Shown here: positions 35,424 through 47,379 of the stretch, piece after piece | Numbering within the stretch: position 1 is the first letter of the stretch | Layout: each line of letters begins with the position of its first letter | Assembly: GCA_029582265.1 (NCBI GenBank) | Contig: CM055833.1 | Coordinates: forward strand, 32,206,288 to 32,270,287 | DNA: 64,000 nucleotides | From: Zoroaster sp. YZ-2022 | Lineage: Eukaryota > Echinodermata > Asteroidea > Forcipulatida > Zoroasteridae | Reading direction: 5' to 3' | Program-made: the position numbers and the translations under genes | Notes under the pieces: generated by a model | Database searches by the model: none | What the model was told of the DNA's origin: nothing | What the model saw: the letters and a program-made list of their open reading frames with translations, nothing else

Positions 35424-35495
35424 GCGTTGGTGGTATAGCGGTTAGAATAGTTGCCTTCCAAGCAATTGACCCGGGTGCAACTCCCGCGCAACACA
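35424..35495 (+). tRNA. tRNA-Gly(UCC) unit 6, variant
   Basis: Anticodon TCC and intact D arm. T arm GGGTGCAACTCCCGCGC and acceptor CAACAC carry changes. Confidence 0.5.
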
Positions 35496-35565
35496 TCTTT
35501 AATTTTGATTGATTTAATTAATATTTTGATACAAACTTGAAAAAATACTTTTTAAGAACGACAAG

Positions 35566-35637
35566 GCGTTGGTGGTATAGCGGTTAGAATAGTTGCCTTC
35601 CAAGCAATTGACCCGGGTTGAACTTCTGGCCAACGCG
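35566..35637 (+). tRNA. tRNA-Gly(UCC) unit 7, variant
   Basis: Consensus except for the T arm GGGTTGAACTTCTGG. Confidence 0.65.
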
Positions 35638-35707
35638 TCTTTTATTTTGATTCATTTAATTAATATTTTGATACAAACTTGAAAAAATACTTTTTAAGAA
35701 CGACAAG

Positions 35708-35779
35708 GCGTTGGTGGTATAGCGGTTAGAATATTTGCCTTCCAAGCAATTGTCACGGGTTCAACTCTCGGACAACGCG
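35708..35779 (+). tRNA. tRNA-Gly(UCC) unit 8, variant
   Basis: Anticodon TCC. Anticodon stem starts ATTTGCC and the T stem reads CACGGG/TCGG. Confidence 0.5.
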
Positions 35780-35849
35780 TATTTTATTTTGATTGATTTA
35801 ATTAATATCTTGATACAAATTTGAAATAATACTTTTTAAGAAGGACAAG

Positions 35850-35921
35850 GCGTTGGTAGTATAGCGGTTAGAATAGTTTCCTTCCAAGCAATTGACACGG
35901 GTTCAACTCTCGGACAACGCA
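35850..35921 (+). tRNA. tRNA-Gly(UCC) unit 9, variant
   Basis: Anticodon TCC. Anticodon stem change AGTTTCC and T stem CACGGG/TCGG. Confidence 0.5.
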
Positions 35922-35991
35922 CATTTTATTTTGATTCATGTAATTAATATCTTGATACAAACTTGAAACCATATTTACTACACACGACAAG

Positions 35992-36063
35992 GCGTTGTTG
36001 GTATAGTGTTTAGAGTAGTTGCCTTTCGAGCAATTGACTCGGGTTCAACTCACGGCAAATGCA
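35992..36063 (+). pseudogene. tRNA-Gly-derived unit 10, anticodon changed
   Basis: The loop reads CTTTCGA (nominal anticodon TTC), with D-arm TATAGTGTTT and acceptor CAAATGC. Probably a pseudogene. Confidence 0.7.
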
Positions 36064-36133
36064 TCTTTTATTTTGATTCATTTATTTAATACCATGATAC
36101 AAACTTGAAAACATATGTTTTACAGACGACAAG

Positions 36134-36205
36134 GCGTTGGTGGTATAGCGGTTAGAATAGTTGCCTTCCAAGCAATTGACCCGGGTTGAACTTCTGGCCA
36201 ACGCA
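36134..36205 (+). tRNA. tRNA-Gly(UCC) unit 11, variant
   Basis: Consensus except for the T arm GGGTTGAACTTCTGG, shared with units 5, 7 and 14. Confidence 0.65.
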
Positions 36206-36276
36206 TCTTTTATTTTGATTCATTTAATTAATATCTTGATACAAACTTCAAAAAAATATTTCTTACGAACGACAAG

Positions 36277-36345
36277 GCGTTGGTAGTATAACGGTTAGAA
36301 TAGTTGCCTTCCAAGCAATGGAAGTTTCAACTCCCTGCAAACGCA
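36277..36345 (+). pseudogene. tRNA-Gly(UCC) unit 12, damaged T arm
   Basis: 69 nt. It has the same AATGGAAGTTTCAA T-arm lesion as unit 1. Confidence 0.8.
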
Positions 36346-36415
36346 TCTTTTATTTTGATTGATTTAATTAATATCTTGATACAAACTTGAAAAAATATTT
36401 TTTGCAAAAGGCAAG

Positions 36416-36487
36416 GCGTTGGTGGTATAGCGGTTAGAATAGTTGCCTTCCAAGCAATTGACCCGGGTTCAACTCCCGGCCAACGCA
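36416..36487 (+). tRNA. tRNA-Gly(UCC) unit 13, matches consensus
   Basis: Acceptor GCGTTGG pairs perfectly with CCAACGC. The anticodon stem-loop is GTTGC CTTCCAA GCAAT with anticodon TCC. The T arm is CCGGG TTCAACT CCCGG and the discriminator is A. The sequence differs from the usual animal tRNA-Gly-TCC in only a few stem-compatible positions. A TTTT terminator follows within 10 bp. This is the best candidate for a functional gene in the array. Confidence 0.92.
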
Positions 36488-36556
36488 TCTTTTATTTTGA
36501 TTCATTTATTTAATCCATGATACAAACTTGAAAACATATGTTTTACAGACGACAAG

Positions 36557-36628
36557 GCCTTGGTGGTATAGCGGTTAGAATAGTTGCCTTCCAAGCAATT
36601 GACCCGGGTTGAACTTCTGGCCAACGCA
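36557..36628 (+). tRNA. tRNA-Gly(UCC) unit 14, variant
   Basis: GCCTTGG acceptor mismatch and the GGGTTGAACTTCTGG T arm. Confidence 0.5.
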
Positions 36629-36698
36629 TCTTTTATTTTGATTCATTTAATTAATATCTTGATACAAACTTGAAAAAATATTTTTTACGAACGACGAG

Positions 36699-36770
36699 GC
36701 GTTGGTAGTATAGCGGTTAGAATAGTTGCCTTCCAAGCAATTGTCACGGGTTCAACTCTCAGACAACGCG
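36699..36770 (+). tRNA. tRNA-Gly(UCC) unit 15, variant
   Basis: Anticodon TCC. T arm GTCACGGG/TCAGAC is weakened. Confidence 0.5.
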
Positions 36771-36840
36771 TATTTTATTTTGATTCATTTAATTAATATC
36801 TTGATACAAACTTGAAAACATATTTACTACACACGACAAG

Positions 36841-36912
36841 GCGTTGGTGGTATAGCAGTTTGAATAGTTGCCTTCCAAGCAATTGATGCGGGTTCAACTC
36901 CCGGTCAACGCA
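36841..36912 (+). tRNA. tRNA-Gly(UCC) unit 16, variant
   Basis: Anticodon TCC. D-arm GCAGTTTGAAT and T stem ATGCGGG/CCCGGT. Confidence 0.6.
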
Positions 36913-36981
36913 TCTTTTATTTTGATTCATTTATTTAATCCATGATACAAACTTGAAAACATATCTTTTACAAACGGCAAG

Positions 36982-37053
36982 GCGTTGGTGGTATAGCCGT
37001 TAGAATAGTTGCCTTCCAAGCAATTCACCCGGGTTCAACTCCCTGCCAACGCA
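36982..37053 (+). tRNA. tRNA-Gly(UCC) unit 17, variant
   Basis: Anticodon TCC. D-loop GCCGTT and a single T-stem mismatch (CCTGCC). Close to functional. Confidence 0.65.
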
Positions 37054-37123
37054 TCTTTTATTTTAATTCATTTATTTAATACCATGATACAACCTTGAAA
37101 AAATATTTTTTGCAAACGACAAG

Positions 37124-37195
37124 GCGTTGGTGGTATAGCGGTTAGAATAGTTGCCTTCCAAGCAATTGACCCGATTTCAACTCCCGGACAACGCT
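37124..37195 (+). tRNA. tRNA-Gly(UCC) unit 18, variant
   Basis: Anticodon TCC. T stem CCCGATTT loses pairs; acceptor GACAACGC. Confidence 0.5.
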
Positions 37196-37266
37196 TCTTT
37201 TATTTTGATTGATTTAGTTAATATCTTGATACAAACTTGAAAAAATAATTTTTTGCAAACGACAAG

Positions 37267-37339
37267 GCGTTGGTGGTATAGCGGTTGGAATAGTTGCCTT
37301 CCAAGCAATTGACACGGGTTCAACTCCCGGGCCAACGCA
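37267..37339 (+). tRNA. tRNA-Gly(UCC) unit 19, variant
   Basis: Anticodon TCC, D-arm GGTTGGAAT and one extra G after the T stem (CCCGGGCCAACGC). Confidence 0.6.
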
Positions 37340-37409
37340 TCTTTTATTTTGTTTCATTTAATTAATATCTTGATACAAACTTGAAAAAATATTTTTTACG
37401 AACGACAAG

Positions 37410-37481
37410 GCGTTGGTAGTATAGCGGTTAGAATATTTCCTTTCCAAGCAATTGACCCGGGTTCAGTTCCTGGTCGACGCT
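37410..37481 (+). tRNA. tRNA-Gly(UCC) unit 20, variant
   Basis: Anticodon stem TATTTCCTTTCC is altered. The T loop reads GGTTCAGTTCC and the acceptor GTCGACGC. Confidence 0.45.
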
Positions 37482-37551
37482 TGTTTTATTTTGTTTGATT
37501 TAATTAATAGTTAAAAGCAAACTTGAAAACATATTTTCTACACATGACAAG

Positions 37552-37623
37552 GCGTGTGTGGTATAGCGGTTAGAATAGTTGTCTTCCAAGCAAGTGACTC
37601 GGGTTCAACTCCTTAGACAAAAA
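37552..37623 (+). pseudogene. tRNA-Gly-derived unit 21, broken 3' end
   Basis: It begins GCGTGTGTGG and its 3' end reads CTCCTTAGACAAAAAA, so the acceptor stem is lost. The array ends here. Confidence 0.75.
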
Positions 37624-39351
37624 AGCTTCACGGTTAGTCGAAAACCAAACCAAAAAACATATTAGGCTATTGTGCCAAATCTTTTATAGGTTTGTTTTAT
37701 GACATACCGGTATTTCTTGAAAACTAGAGGGTTAAAATGAATGTACGTTTCCAAATACAAACGTTGTTTCCTTTAAACTCTGCAAGTGTAATATTTGTCG
37801 CTGTTAATAATCATAATTTTTATAAAGTAGTTAAGTCAATAAATGTAAGTAAATATAATAACAGTTCGTGGGTCGATGACGTGAACTGCACAAGTGTTCA
37901 TCCATAAATACCCTGGAGCTTTGATTGCTCCGAAGCCCTACCTAGAGGAATCATTTCGTAGTAATTAGTATGTCAATATTTCATGAGAATTGCATGGGTA
38001 TAATAAAAAGTCATTAAAGTGCAATGAACATTTCAGGGGGTTAACCCAAGCATTATATACGCGATAGTGTATTCTGCAAAGGGCAAACCATGACAAGAAT
38101 GATTACGATGTTGATAATCAATGTGCGTGTCATGAAATCATCGCTTGATGTCAAACATTTGATAAGTTATAGGTGTTATAGCCCCAGATAGAAGTGCAAA
38201 TTTCACTGTGGTATTTAAAAGAAGCTTCAGAAAATTGCATAAACGTGAATAGGAAAAGTCCTGGTGTATTCTTACTAGCCATAGCCTTCTTCATATCTAT
38301 ATATATACATACTGTGGAATGTATATTCAAATCTGAAACGGATCAAACATAACAATGCATACAAACACAATTAATTTGAATGCATTTTCACTATTTCCAA
38401 GTGAACGACTCAGCGGAATACGCCGACCATTTCACAGGTTGGTTTCTATACATATTTCTTCATTCTTGTATGGATGTATGGATGTATTTACAGAATTTTT
38501 ACAATGGTGTAAACTATTAAAAATGTTAACGTTTAAACGCCTATCTAGTAATACTTTATGAAAATGTTTTGTGCGTTTATTTTTCAACGGCTTAAACGCG
38601 TCGTGGTGTTTATTTATTGTTTTTTAAATACCAAAAACACGCTTGTGCGTTTGAATTTAGACACAAAGGCACCTTAAATCGTTAATGACACAAACACTTT
38701 TATAGTATGATAACACTTCATAAATATCAAAACACGTACATTTCTATAAATAAAAAAATAAAATAATTAACACAAATAATTTTTTATTTGTTATATATAT
38801 ATTTAAAATATTTCTTTAAAAAAAAGTGTAACCCCTTTAACCAACATTATTGGACGTTTGCTTTATCACGATACGCTCACTGCTCACCAAATTGAAACAA
38901 ATTTACTCACTTTTTCGGCCCAATTGAAAGCTGTTAGACTCGCTGACATATTTCTCAAAGCCCAAAAACTGGAAAGATTCCGACTCGTTGTTTAATACAT
39001 TGTGGATGATGGCCCCTCGACGGAAACCGAAAAAAGATGTGCTTACTTTCTCGGTAAAAATCGCACCTATAGGGAAAGGAAAATGAGCGAATTAAATAAT
39101 ACATTTAATAGGTTTACAGACATCGCGCCATAAACAACATATACTCAATCATAATATACTCGACATAACAAAATAAATACAAATATATAGTTTCAGTGAA
39201 TGCATTATTTATATATGCAATATTATTTAACCCTTTTATTCTGGAGTCTCTTAAAACAAATTCGACACCTTTTTAATAAGCTAATATAATTGTAAATGTT
39301 TAGGGTTTTACAGTCGAATACCTTTGGGTAAACGTGATTTCGGATATATAA
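37624..39351. other. Non-coding AT-rich DNA
   Basis: I see no gene or clear repeat. There is a short (AT)n tract near 38298-38310. Confidence 0.5.
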
Positions 39352-39495
39352 TACACTGCAAAAAACTGGGGTGTTAAAACTGCACCAATGGTGCCCAAGT
39401 GTACATATTGGGCACATTACGTAATATTAACACCATAGAAGAATAAAGGTAACACCACTGGTGTTATGTTAACACTCTATAGTTTGTGCAGGGTA
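39352..39495. repeat. Short MITE with TACACTGCA termini
   Basis: The left end TACACTGCAAAAAACTGGGG and right end CACTCTATAGTTTGTGCAGGG with TA outside form imperfect inverted repeats of about 25 bp. The interior has several GGTGTTA/TAACACC pairs. The ends resemble small non-autonomous DNA transposons; the superfamily is unclear. Confidence 0.6.
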
Positions 39496-39616
39496 GTTTC
39501 GATCACAGAATAATACTGTGAGAAATTATTTTGCCTCTATGAATTTTAAAAGGATCGAAGCTTGACATTTGAGCGTGTTGCCGTATGAAATACCACCAGA
39601 TGCGTGTAGTTTTCAA

Positions 39617-39997
39617 AGGGACAATATTGTCATGATCAGAGCTCATTTATTTATTATTTATTTATTTATTTATTTCAAAATATTTAACCTGGGTAGGCCA
39701 TTTACCTTCCGGTATTCTTCCTAGGCGCCCAGGAGATACAAAGTAATACAATACTATATGAAAATAAGAAAAAAGAACTTAATATAGATACTACAGATAA
39801 CTAAATACTTAATGTAGATACAGATGTCTTTATACATTTAAAACATAATCTTTTAATGAACGTTTAAAGCTTAATATATCACCATGCAGTAGCAACGGTT
39901 ATATGACCTTATCATGGGGTATTATTTTCAGTCATTTAGTTAATCTACAACTAGCACTCTGATTCCATGCCCTGTTGATCGTGAAGATATTGTCTCT
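39617..39997. repeat. Kolobok-like TTAA MITE, interrupted
   Basis: AGGGACAATATTGTCATGAT at the left and GTTGATCGTGAAGATATTGT, then CTCTTTAA at the right match the ends of the elements at 41269 and 53652. A (TTTA)n tract and an unrelated segment (CCTGGGTAGGCCATTTACC, GGCGCCCAGGAGA) occupy about 39648-39860, so another element has inserted. Confidence 0.6.
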
Positions 39998-40019
39998 TTA
40001 AATGTGTACAGTTTCGTAA

Positions 40020-41268
40020 GCTGTTACAGGGGCGTATCCATGGTCTCTTATAAAGGGAGGGCGCACTGCCAAAAATAGGATGCACACAAAAAGGTATTCA
40101 ATTAAACTGTGTTATATTAAATGAATTTGAAAAAGTATTTATGCACTAACGCTATGTGTATTCAAACATTTTAATGAAATAATATGAACACCATGCAACA
40201 GATTCAGCACAACACTTGTTCTGATAGAAATGAGCGTTTTTGCGGACACAGTATATGAGTGGTTAAATCTAGTCTTAATACATTCGCCACCCTATTACAT
40301 CCGCCACACCTCAAATTAGGCTTATTTAATCAGCCATTCTTGATAAAATTTACAACAATTTTATTATAATAATGGAAAACTGTGAAATAACCTAAATGGT
40401 CAAAATGAAAGCTAGGAGCTTTGAATTGCTTATTGTTTAATCATCAAACACCAAGTCAAACCGTCATCCCTTATTGCGGGTATTACTGCCCTCATAGCTT
40501 TCTTAGATTAAGAAAGGCTCAACGATAAGTCAAGTGAATGCCTTTAATAGCAGAAGTAATGAGCCGCCAATGTGGAAGCACGGATCTCCAGGCTCGCTTT
40601 GCACCTCGTTTCATCCATTATTCAAGATGATGCCTGACAGAGAGCCAGGCAAACTGTAACGTAACAAGAGTAAGTCCCACTCGTGGCTGGTAACCACCGT
40701 GTCTTGATGATGATATGTGCTAACATGTTATATCAACACTTGATATGTCTACAGCGTCGCGGCACACCCATGATGGGGAAAATATGTAACAGCTTTCCGA
40801 TTATGGGTTTGTCTGTAAAATACACGCAGGAACTAAAATATAAAACATAAGGGTCCACCTGCTGACTTGATGCGTGAGCCCGAATTAATGAGAAACAATT
40901 AAAAGATAATAAGCACCTGATTAATAATGGATTGGGCAACTCGGATGGAAAATTAATGGTCGTCCACTTCTAACATCCTATTTATTTATTTACACCTGCA
41001 CAATTTCTTCTTAAAGGTGAAAATATATAGGTCTAAACTTCAGTTTAAAACATTAATAAACGCGAACAAACCGTGCAGATATACTTTCTGGAATATCATA
41101 AATATCACCTTGAGAATATCATGAAACCCTCCCCCCCAAAAAAAACAACAACAACATTTTAGGGGCAAATCCTTGTATTTTAATTTTTGTTAACTTTGAA
41201 AATAGTCAGACATATTTTTAAAGCATCTTAAACAAAGAAAATATGGAAAAAACTCAAAAGCAACCCAA
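40020..41268. other. Non-coding DNA
   Basis: No supported gene. The reading frames are short and lack motifs. Confidence 0.45.
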
Positions 41269-41485
41269 AGGGACTGTATCGTCTCGATCGGAGCAGACTT
41301 TTTACAGAGCATGGAATCGATGTCCTAGTTTAAGATGAACACAGTGACTGATAATTACAGGCTCATTTATGCAGCAGCAACGATAATATGACCTTATCAC
41401 GTGGGAGTATTATTTTCAGTCACTGAGTTAATCTAAAACTAGCACTCCGATTCAATGCCCTGCTGATCGTGATGACACTGTCCCT
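41269..41485. repeat. Kolobok-like TTAA MITE
   Basis: AGGGACTGTATCGTC at the left is inverse to GATGACACTGTCCCT at the right, which is followed by TTAA. The interior matches the copy at 53652 (GTCCTAGTTTAAGATG, CTGAGTTAATCTAAAACTAG). Confidence 0.75.
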
Positions 41486-42860
41486 TTAACGTTAATATTA
41501 ATTGACTTAATGTGATGGGAATAGCTTACTGGCTTCTGTTTTGCGACAATGTTTCATGTTTTGTTTAACAATTCCAAAGATTTCAGTGTTCTGAAATATT
41601 CTTGAAAGGAAAACTTGCGATTGTAAGTCGTGAAACCTTACATACATTTTAAATTTTAAGCCGAACAATTATTGATAGGATGTTTTGCCCTTCACCGACA
41701 TAGCTTAATAATCAATCAACATCCATTACCCAAGTATTTCACCAATAAGTTTTGGCTGATGATGGATTCATTATAAACCATATTTGAGTTACAGGGATTT
41801 GAAAGTGGTTTATTTGTAAATTGTGTCCGTTTGTAGATTATTTTTTGATTGATAAATGCTATATTCTTATCCTGGGGCATTGCATCCGTGTTATAGAGAC
41901 ATGGCCCACTTTAGTAATTTTCCAAAGCTTCACTCATCCAAGTCTGAAGTATTTTTTATTAAATGTAATTCATTTGGTGGAATATTTAAATTCATAAATT
42001 TACAGGCCTATGTTTTTCGCAAGTCTGTCAAAATGACAACGGGCCGGCTAGAATCCTATATTGAAGAGGTTACCGCTATTTAAATGTTTTGATGAAATTC
42101 TTGTATGAGTGTGAGTGCTTCATAGATGCGTCGGTGCAGGGCAAACATTAAATCAAGTTACTTCCAATAATTATGGAAGTAACAATGACAAAACACAAGG
42201 ACGACAACGTTGACAACAACAACAGCAAAAACAACAAAACACATTAACATAGACATGGAAAATACGTTACCTATTGATAGCTGTCTGGCAGCATGACAAC
42301 AGGCGAATAAACAAGCCGTAAACACGAAAAGGGTAGACACCTTGCCAAACCACCCTCTTACAGTCGGTCCCATCCTGGCGTTCATTCAGTGTGCAGACAA
42401 TGGGAAGATAGCAACGGTACTTACAAGTCACTGTTGTGCCTCCGTCGTTGGATCTGAACTTCCCCAGACTGTATTCGTATCACATTATGCTCGTTTGGGT
42501 ACGATAACCTCATTCGTGAGAAAAATGGCTGGATAGAGCCGCCACTCGAAGAACACGGTTCATTGGTTCAGTATATACTTATTATCTGCAGTCTCTGGAG
42601 AATTGAGTCACTACGTTAAAAAAAAAAAAAAAAAGTTGGCTGGACCGCCGTTCGGCACTGCCTTTAGTGTCGAAAAAATATCAAAAAGACGCAATACAGG
42701 CATCCTAGATTAGAAATAATGTGCCTTCAAATCATTAGATACAAATTAATTAACGGTTTTGCTTTATTACTTTCAAATATAATTATAATACCATTAATGG
42801 TTCATGTTTTTTTAATAAGCATTATGTTTTAGCTTGAGAGCACTTTGTATCAGGTATCTA
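41486..42860. other. Non-coding DNA
   Basis: No supported gene. Short AT-rich frames only; an A16 run lies at about 42619-42634. Confidence 0.45.
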
Positions 42861-43120
42861 CGGTGGCTCTGAAAGGACGTCGCATAATTGGACGTCAACT
42901 GGGACCCCAAATGTTTTGAAGTCGCTAAAATTGACGTACCATTTAATTTTTGTCATATTTATTTTATCATTCTGGTAATGAAACAATGAAATTCCTAAAT
43001 TTGACGTCAAATTGTGCAAAACAGACACAAATTTTAAGTCCAATCACACGTAAAATTGTGTGACAGTTGCATACTTTTACCTACAATTTGACGTCAAATA
43101 TTTCCCCTTCAGGACCACCA
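42861..43120. repeat. MITE with GGTGGyyCTGAArGG ends and TTGACGTCAA palindromes
   Basis: The left GGTGGCTCTGAAAGG is inverse to the right CCCCTTCAGGACCACC. TA flanks both sides, as expected for a Tc1/mariner-type target. The interior repeats the palindrome TTTGACGTCAAA and related ACGTC motifs. Confidence 0.7.
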
Positions 43121-44188
43121 TATCCATACAGAGTCCACACGTAACTAGCACTCCGACATACATCATCATGTCAGTATAAATGATCGCTAAGTATGCCACC
43201 TTCACTCAGCACTCATTTTCACCTGAAGGATTCACATGTCACACCTCAGGCCGTGAAAATATCATGGAAACTTTTGCCTCGGTCTGTTCTCACCCTGGCG
43301 TGGAGGCAAGCACGCCGGGTTGTTCGGCATGGCCGAACCGGCACCGTGCTCAATGCGCTTTTGTCACGGTCTTGATTGATCTGGTTTCTCTTTTAAAGGG
43401 ATGTGTTTTATATAAAATAATACCCTTGGGTGAGTGGGATGGGAAAGGATGGGATACAGAAGTGATGTTAACGGCACCGTAATAAAGAAAAATGTGAAAG
43501 CCACATCCCCATTCCCGAATGGCCGTTTCAATTCACCAACCAGTTACTGCCCGATTGAGAATGATTCCGCGGCAAAGTCTAGAATACATTTGGTGCCCGA
43601 CCTTACCACTTGATCTAGATATACCACACTTTGGGGAAATATACACTTTACTGATAATTACCTGGTATAAGACTGCAGCTGTTTTTATTGTCACTGAAAA
43701 CTTGTGTGTTGAACACGACACCAGTGCATTTTTATATTGGGCAACTTGTCCAATATGAACAATAAGGAAGAATACATTATTTTAAAGATATATGTTTGGG
43801 CCAATTTTACGGTAAAAATAGATTTAAATGTTGAATTCCCATTTTTTCTGGCGTTAAGGAACTTATAAGCTTTCATTTGAGACATTGAATGAAAAAATCC
43901 GGCAAGGATTAGTACCAGTAAATTAAAAACTCAAATTACTAAAATGCTGGCCCACTGTTTTAATCCTCAGGGTTGCACGTGACAACACAATATTGTATGT
44001 AACGGGTGGACAGTCTTCCGATTGGCCAGCGCGGCTGTCAATCAGAATCAAGTGCGTTTGAAATATAGCTTTTATATACAGTTTCCGACATTTCATTTTT
44101 GTCTCGTTTAACAAGGATATTATCTTTCAAAACTCGTTTGCTTTATACATTCTATTGTGTAGGTCGTCTTAGCCAAACACGGGCAATA
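43121..44188. other. Non-coding DNA
   Basis: Several short open frames overlap here on both strands but none has recognisable motifs. I do not support a gene. Confidence 0.4.
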
Positions 44189-45615
44189 TATACTAGTCAA
44201 ACAAAGAAACGCAATTTTTTTTTCGAAGCCAATTTATACCAACAAAATTTGATTGCACCCCAGAAAAATTATGATGACATGAAAGTGTAAGTACTCAGTA
44301 ACTGGTGTGTCCACCTCTGGCCAGGATGCAGGCGTTTATGCGCCGGCGCATGGACTGGATTGTGCGCCTAATCCGCCCCAGAGGCAGTGCGCGCCATTCT
44401 TCTTGAAGCGCGGCCGCCAACTGCTGAGCGTTCTGGGGCGCTACAGGCCTGGCATGAACCCGCCGTTGAAGTTCGTCCCATAGGTGTTCTATTGGGGACA
44501 TGTCGGGGCTAAAGGCAGGCCATGGAAGGGTTTCTACATTTTGCTGTCGCAGATAATCAGTCACAATTCTGGCAACATGCGGGCGTGCATTATCCTGCTG
44601 TAGCAGTTGGATATTGGGATGCTGGCGCAAGAAAGGCACAACCTCTGCTGCCAGGACCTCATCTCGGTAGCGCTGCCCATTCAGATTGCCCTGAATCTCA
44701 ATCAGATTGGTGCGGCTGTTGGCGGCAATGCCGGCCCACACCATGACACTAGGACCGCCCCATCTGTCCTGCTCTACGACATTGCAGTCAGCATAGCGCT
44801 CCCCACGCCTCCTGTAGACCCTAACACGTCCATCATTGTGGGATATGCGAAACCGGGACTCGTCCGTAAACAACACCTGGCTCCACATCCTTTGAGTCTA
44901 CTGCCGATGCTGCATGCACCACTGACGACGGCGCTCCCGCCGTTGTGCAGTCAACTGGAGACCTCTAAACGGGCGCCTGCTTCGCAGACCAGCAGCACGC
45001 AGTCTGTTCCGCACAGTCTGGTCGCTGATGCGTCTGTTGTGCCTGCCAGGGGTCTCTCTTGCAGTTTGACCAGCATCCCGGCGTCGATCTCGGAGGTGGA
45101 GGAGCACAATATGGCGATCCTGGTTTGGGGTGGTGACTCTGGGCCGACCACTTCTTCGTCGGTCGGCAACATCCCCAGTGGCCTGGTGCCTGTCTCTGAG
45201 ACGGCCAATAGTGGATTCATGCACGTTAAGAGCACGTGCGACAGCCCTGGGTCTCATACCCGCTTCCAGCATACCGACAGCGCGGCCGCGCTCTAGAACA
45301 GAGAGTCGTGGCATTGCTGCTGACGGCCTAACTGCATAATGAATTTGGTTTTCTGTACGCCTGAGACCCCCTCCACGATTTTGGATAGTCATACAGCTAA
45401 ATTTCCAGTTACGTAATCTGGTCCTGCACTGCCCATGCCAAATGACCTTTTTGTCCTTGACGATGTGCAATCAACCGTGGCCAATGCAAACAGGTGTGGA
45501 AATGAAGCAAGTCACTTTCCTTAGTATGCGCATTGCTAAAGTAAACCAATTTCTACCAAGTGTGCAGAAATATACCACTTTAAAAACATTTGCGTTTCTT
45601 TGTTTGACTAGTATA
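44189..45615 (-). mobile_element. Tc1-type transposon, nearly intact
   Basis: Terminal inverted repeats TATACTAGTCAAACAAAG (left, with AAACGCAA after it) and its inverse at the right are identical over about 26 bp. TA lies outside both ends (44187-44188, 45616-45617). The 1.43-kb size and single transposase frame are standard for Tc1. The good TIR match and single coding lesion suggest recent activity. Confidence 0.92.
44295..45314 (-). pseudogene. Tc1 transposase with one internal stop codon
   Basis: The frame of 339 codons starts MPRLSVLERGRAVGMLEAGM with paired helix-turn-helix domains (HESTIGRLRDRHQATG; SDQTVRNRLRAAGLR). The DDE core has D in LFTDESRFRIS, D in QQDNARPHVAR and E in DMSPIEHLWDEL, with 34 residues between the second D and E, typical of Tc1. 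The two halves are in the same frame and separated by one TAG at 44898-44900, where relatives usually have Trp (CATCGGCAG TAG ACTCAAAGG). The length and domains are otherwise complete. Confidence 0.92.
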
Positions 45616-45617
45616 TA

Positions 45618-47379
45618 TTTAACATCAGTGTTTGCTGATGGGTACTCTTCACATACCGAGGGAGAAGTTAAATAGGCAGGTTCCTTTGATGATGTATCGA
45701 TGATCAGGTCCTTGATCGAACTGACATTGGGAATCCGTAATTCGAAACAGACCAAACAAACCCAACATTCGGGTTGACGTTTTTAATTAAACACCAAGTG
45801 TCAACCGCCAGCCATCACCGTTCCCAAAATTGCTTGCTGTTGATCGACTTCACAGTCTTACAGTATCTTCTTCTTTATAGAACAAACATCAAACGCGACA
45901 AAAAGGGAATATTACTCTCTACTGGGAGCGTACTGTAAACGAACATCTTCCCAAAATAACTAATAATTGTAGGAAGTACTTACTGGATCGTCGTAAGAGT
46001 TCATGGTTGAGGGGATCTGGGCCAATCAAACAGTGGACACGCTGTGAAGATGGTGTGTATATTTACACTGCATTTTGTTTTGATCATCAAGAGTTTATTG
46101 TTTGTTTTGTTTATTTCCATAACATCAGAATTCGCAACAATATTATTTCAATTAGGAAGCATAAACAATCATGAGAATAATAATTATAACACTGGGTATT
46201 TCTAACAGGTTGATTTACTGGGTTATACCTGGTAAACAATTCAGTGCGCCTCTAAAGCCTAGATACGTTCCGTATTAAAGCGGTTTTGTTATGGAGCCCG
46301 GAATTCACATTATAATTGCCATTATATATTATCTATTATAAGCTGTTTTAAACAAGTATAAATTCACCAATGTTTTCGAATGGCCAGGTTACCGAGTTTG
46401 AATCTATAACAGAGAATAACTTTTGGTTTGGTTTTATTACGAAATAAATTCATAAGCAAAGCCTATCGGTATAACAGTAATTCACTGCTATGGAGAATTG
46501 CATTTTAAAGGAAAGATAGTCAACAATTCATTAGAATACAAATTAATTTACAATGGCAATTCTGGACTGCAGACACAATTATTGCATTCCGGAACCCATC
46601 ATAATTAGACAGTATTGATCAGAAATGTTTTTCTCAAAATAAAACAGATAGAAGGGATACAATAGAAATTGTGGAATGGCAGGCTACATAAACAGGGAGG
46701 GGGATATATTTAGATATTTCCTTTATGGGCTGATTTTGAGACTCTACGACTTCGTTCGAGAGGATTACTCTGGATGACACGAGAATACTCCAGGTCGCGA
46801 GAAGTAGGACACTAGTATACTGACACGGGTAAGGCGATTTATCATTCCATTTTGGTGAGGAGTAAAGCCTCGGTCAATTGAGTGAAAAAATGGTGGCTTC
46901 CATAAACAGCATGGTAATGTCATGTCAGACAAAATATTTAACAAGATGAACCAAACACACAGAGTTATAAGTATAGTATTTAAGAAATGTAAAAACAAGG
47001 TATATATATGCATCATTCTGTCTTTTTGTTTTTGTTGTATTAATCCAATAAGGAAATATTTTTGACTGAACAATCAACTTGAACGTCATGATACTGTACT
47101 GAATCGTGCCCTCGCCGTTCGCGATATTCAACGCGAGTTTAATGTGTGGGTAAAATTTCTTACAAACTTGAGAGTAGCAATATTAACCCACTCAAATACA
47201 CCCCTAAGTATCTATCACCTAGACCTAGTATTGATCATCACTTTGCATCATGAAGATATGAATTATGCTGATGTTTTTTTGTCAAATTCGTGGACCACAT
47301 TGATCTAGGAGCCATCGTCAATACTTCATCAGTCGTGCAGTATTTATGACGTGCATTTCAATGAGAAGAAAATAAATTA
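45618..47379. other. Non-coding DNA
   Basis: No supported gene or clear repeat before the RTE element. Confidence 0.45.

Noticed and set aside
44522..45339. Plus-strand open frames across the Tc1 region
   Set aside because: They are antisense shadows of the Tc1 transposase, which has clear motifs on the minus strand.
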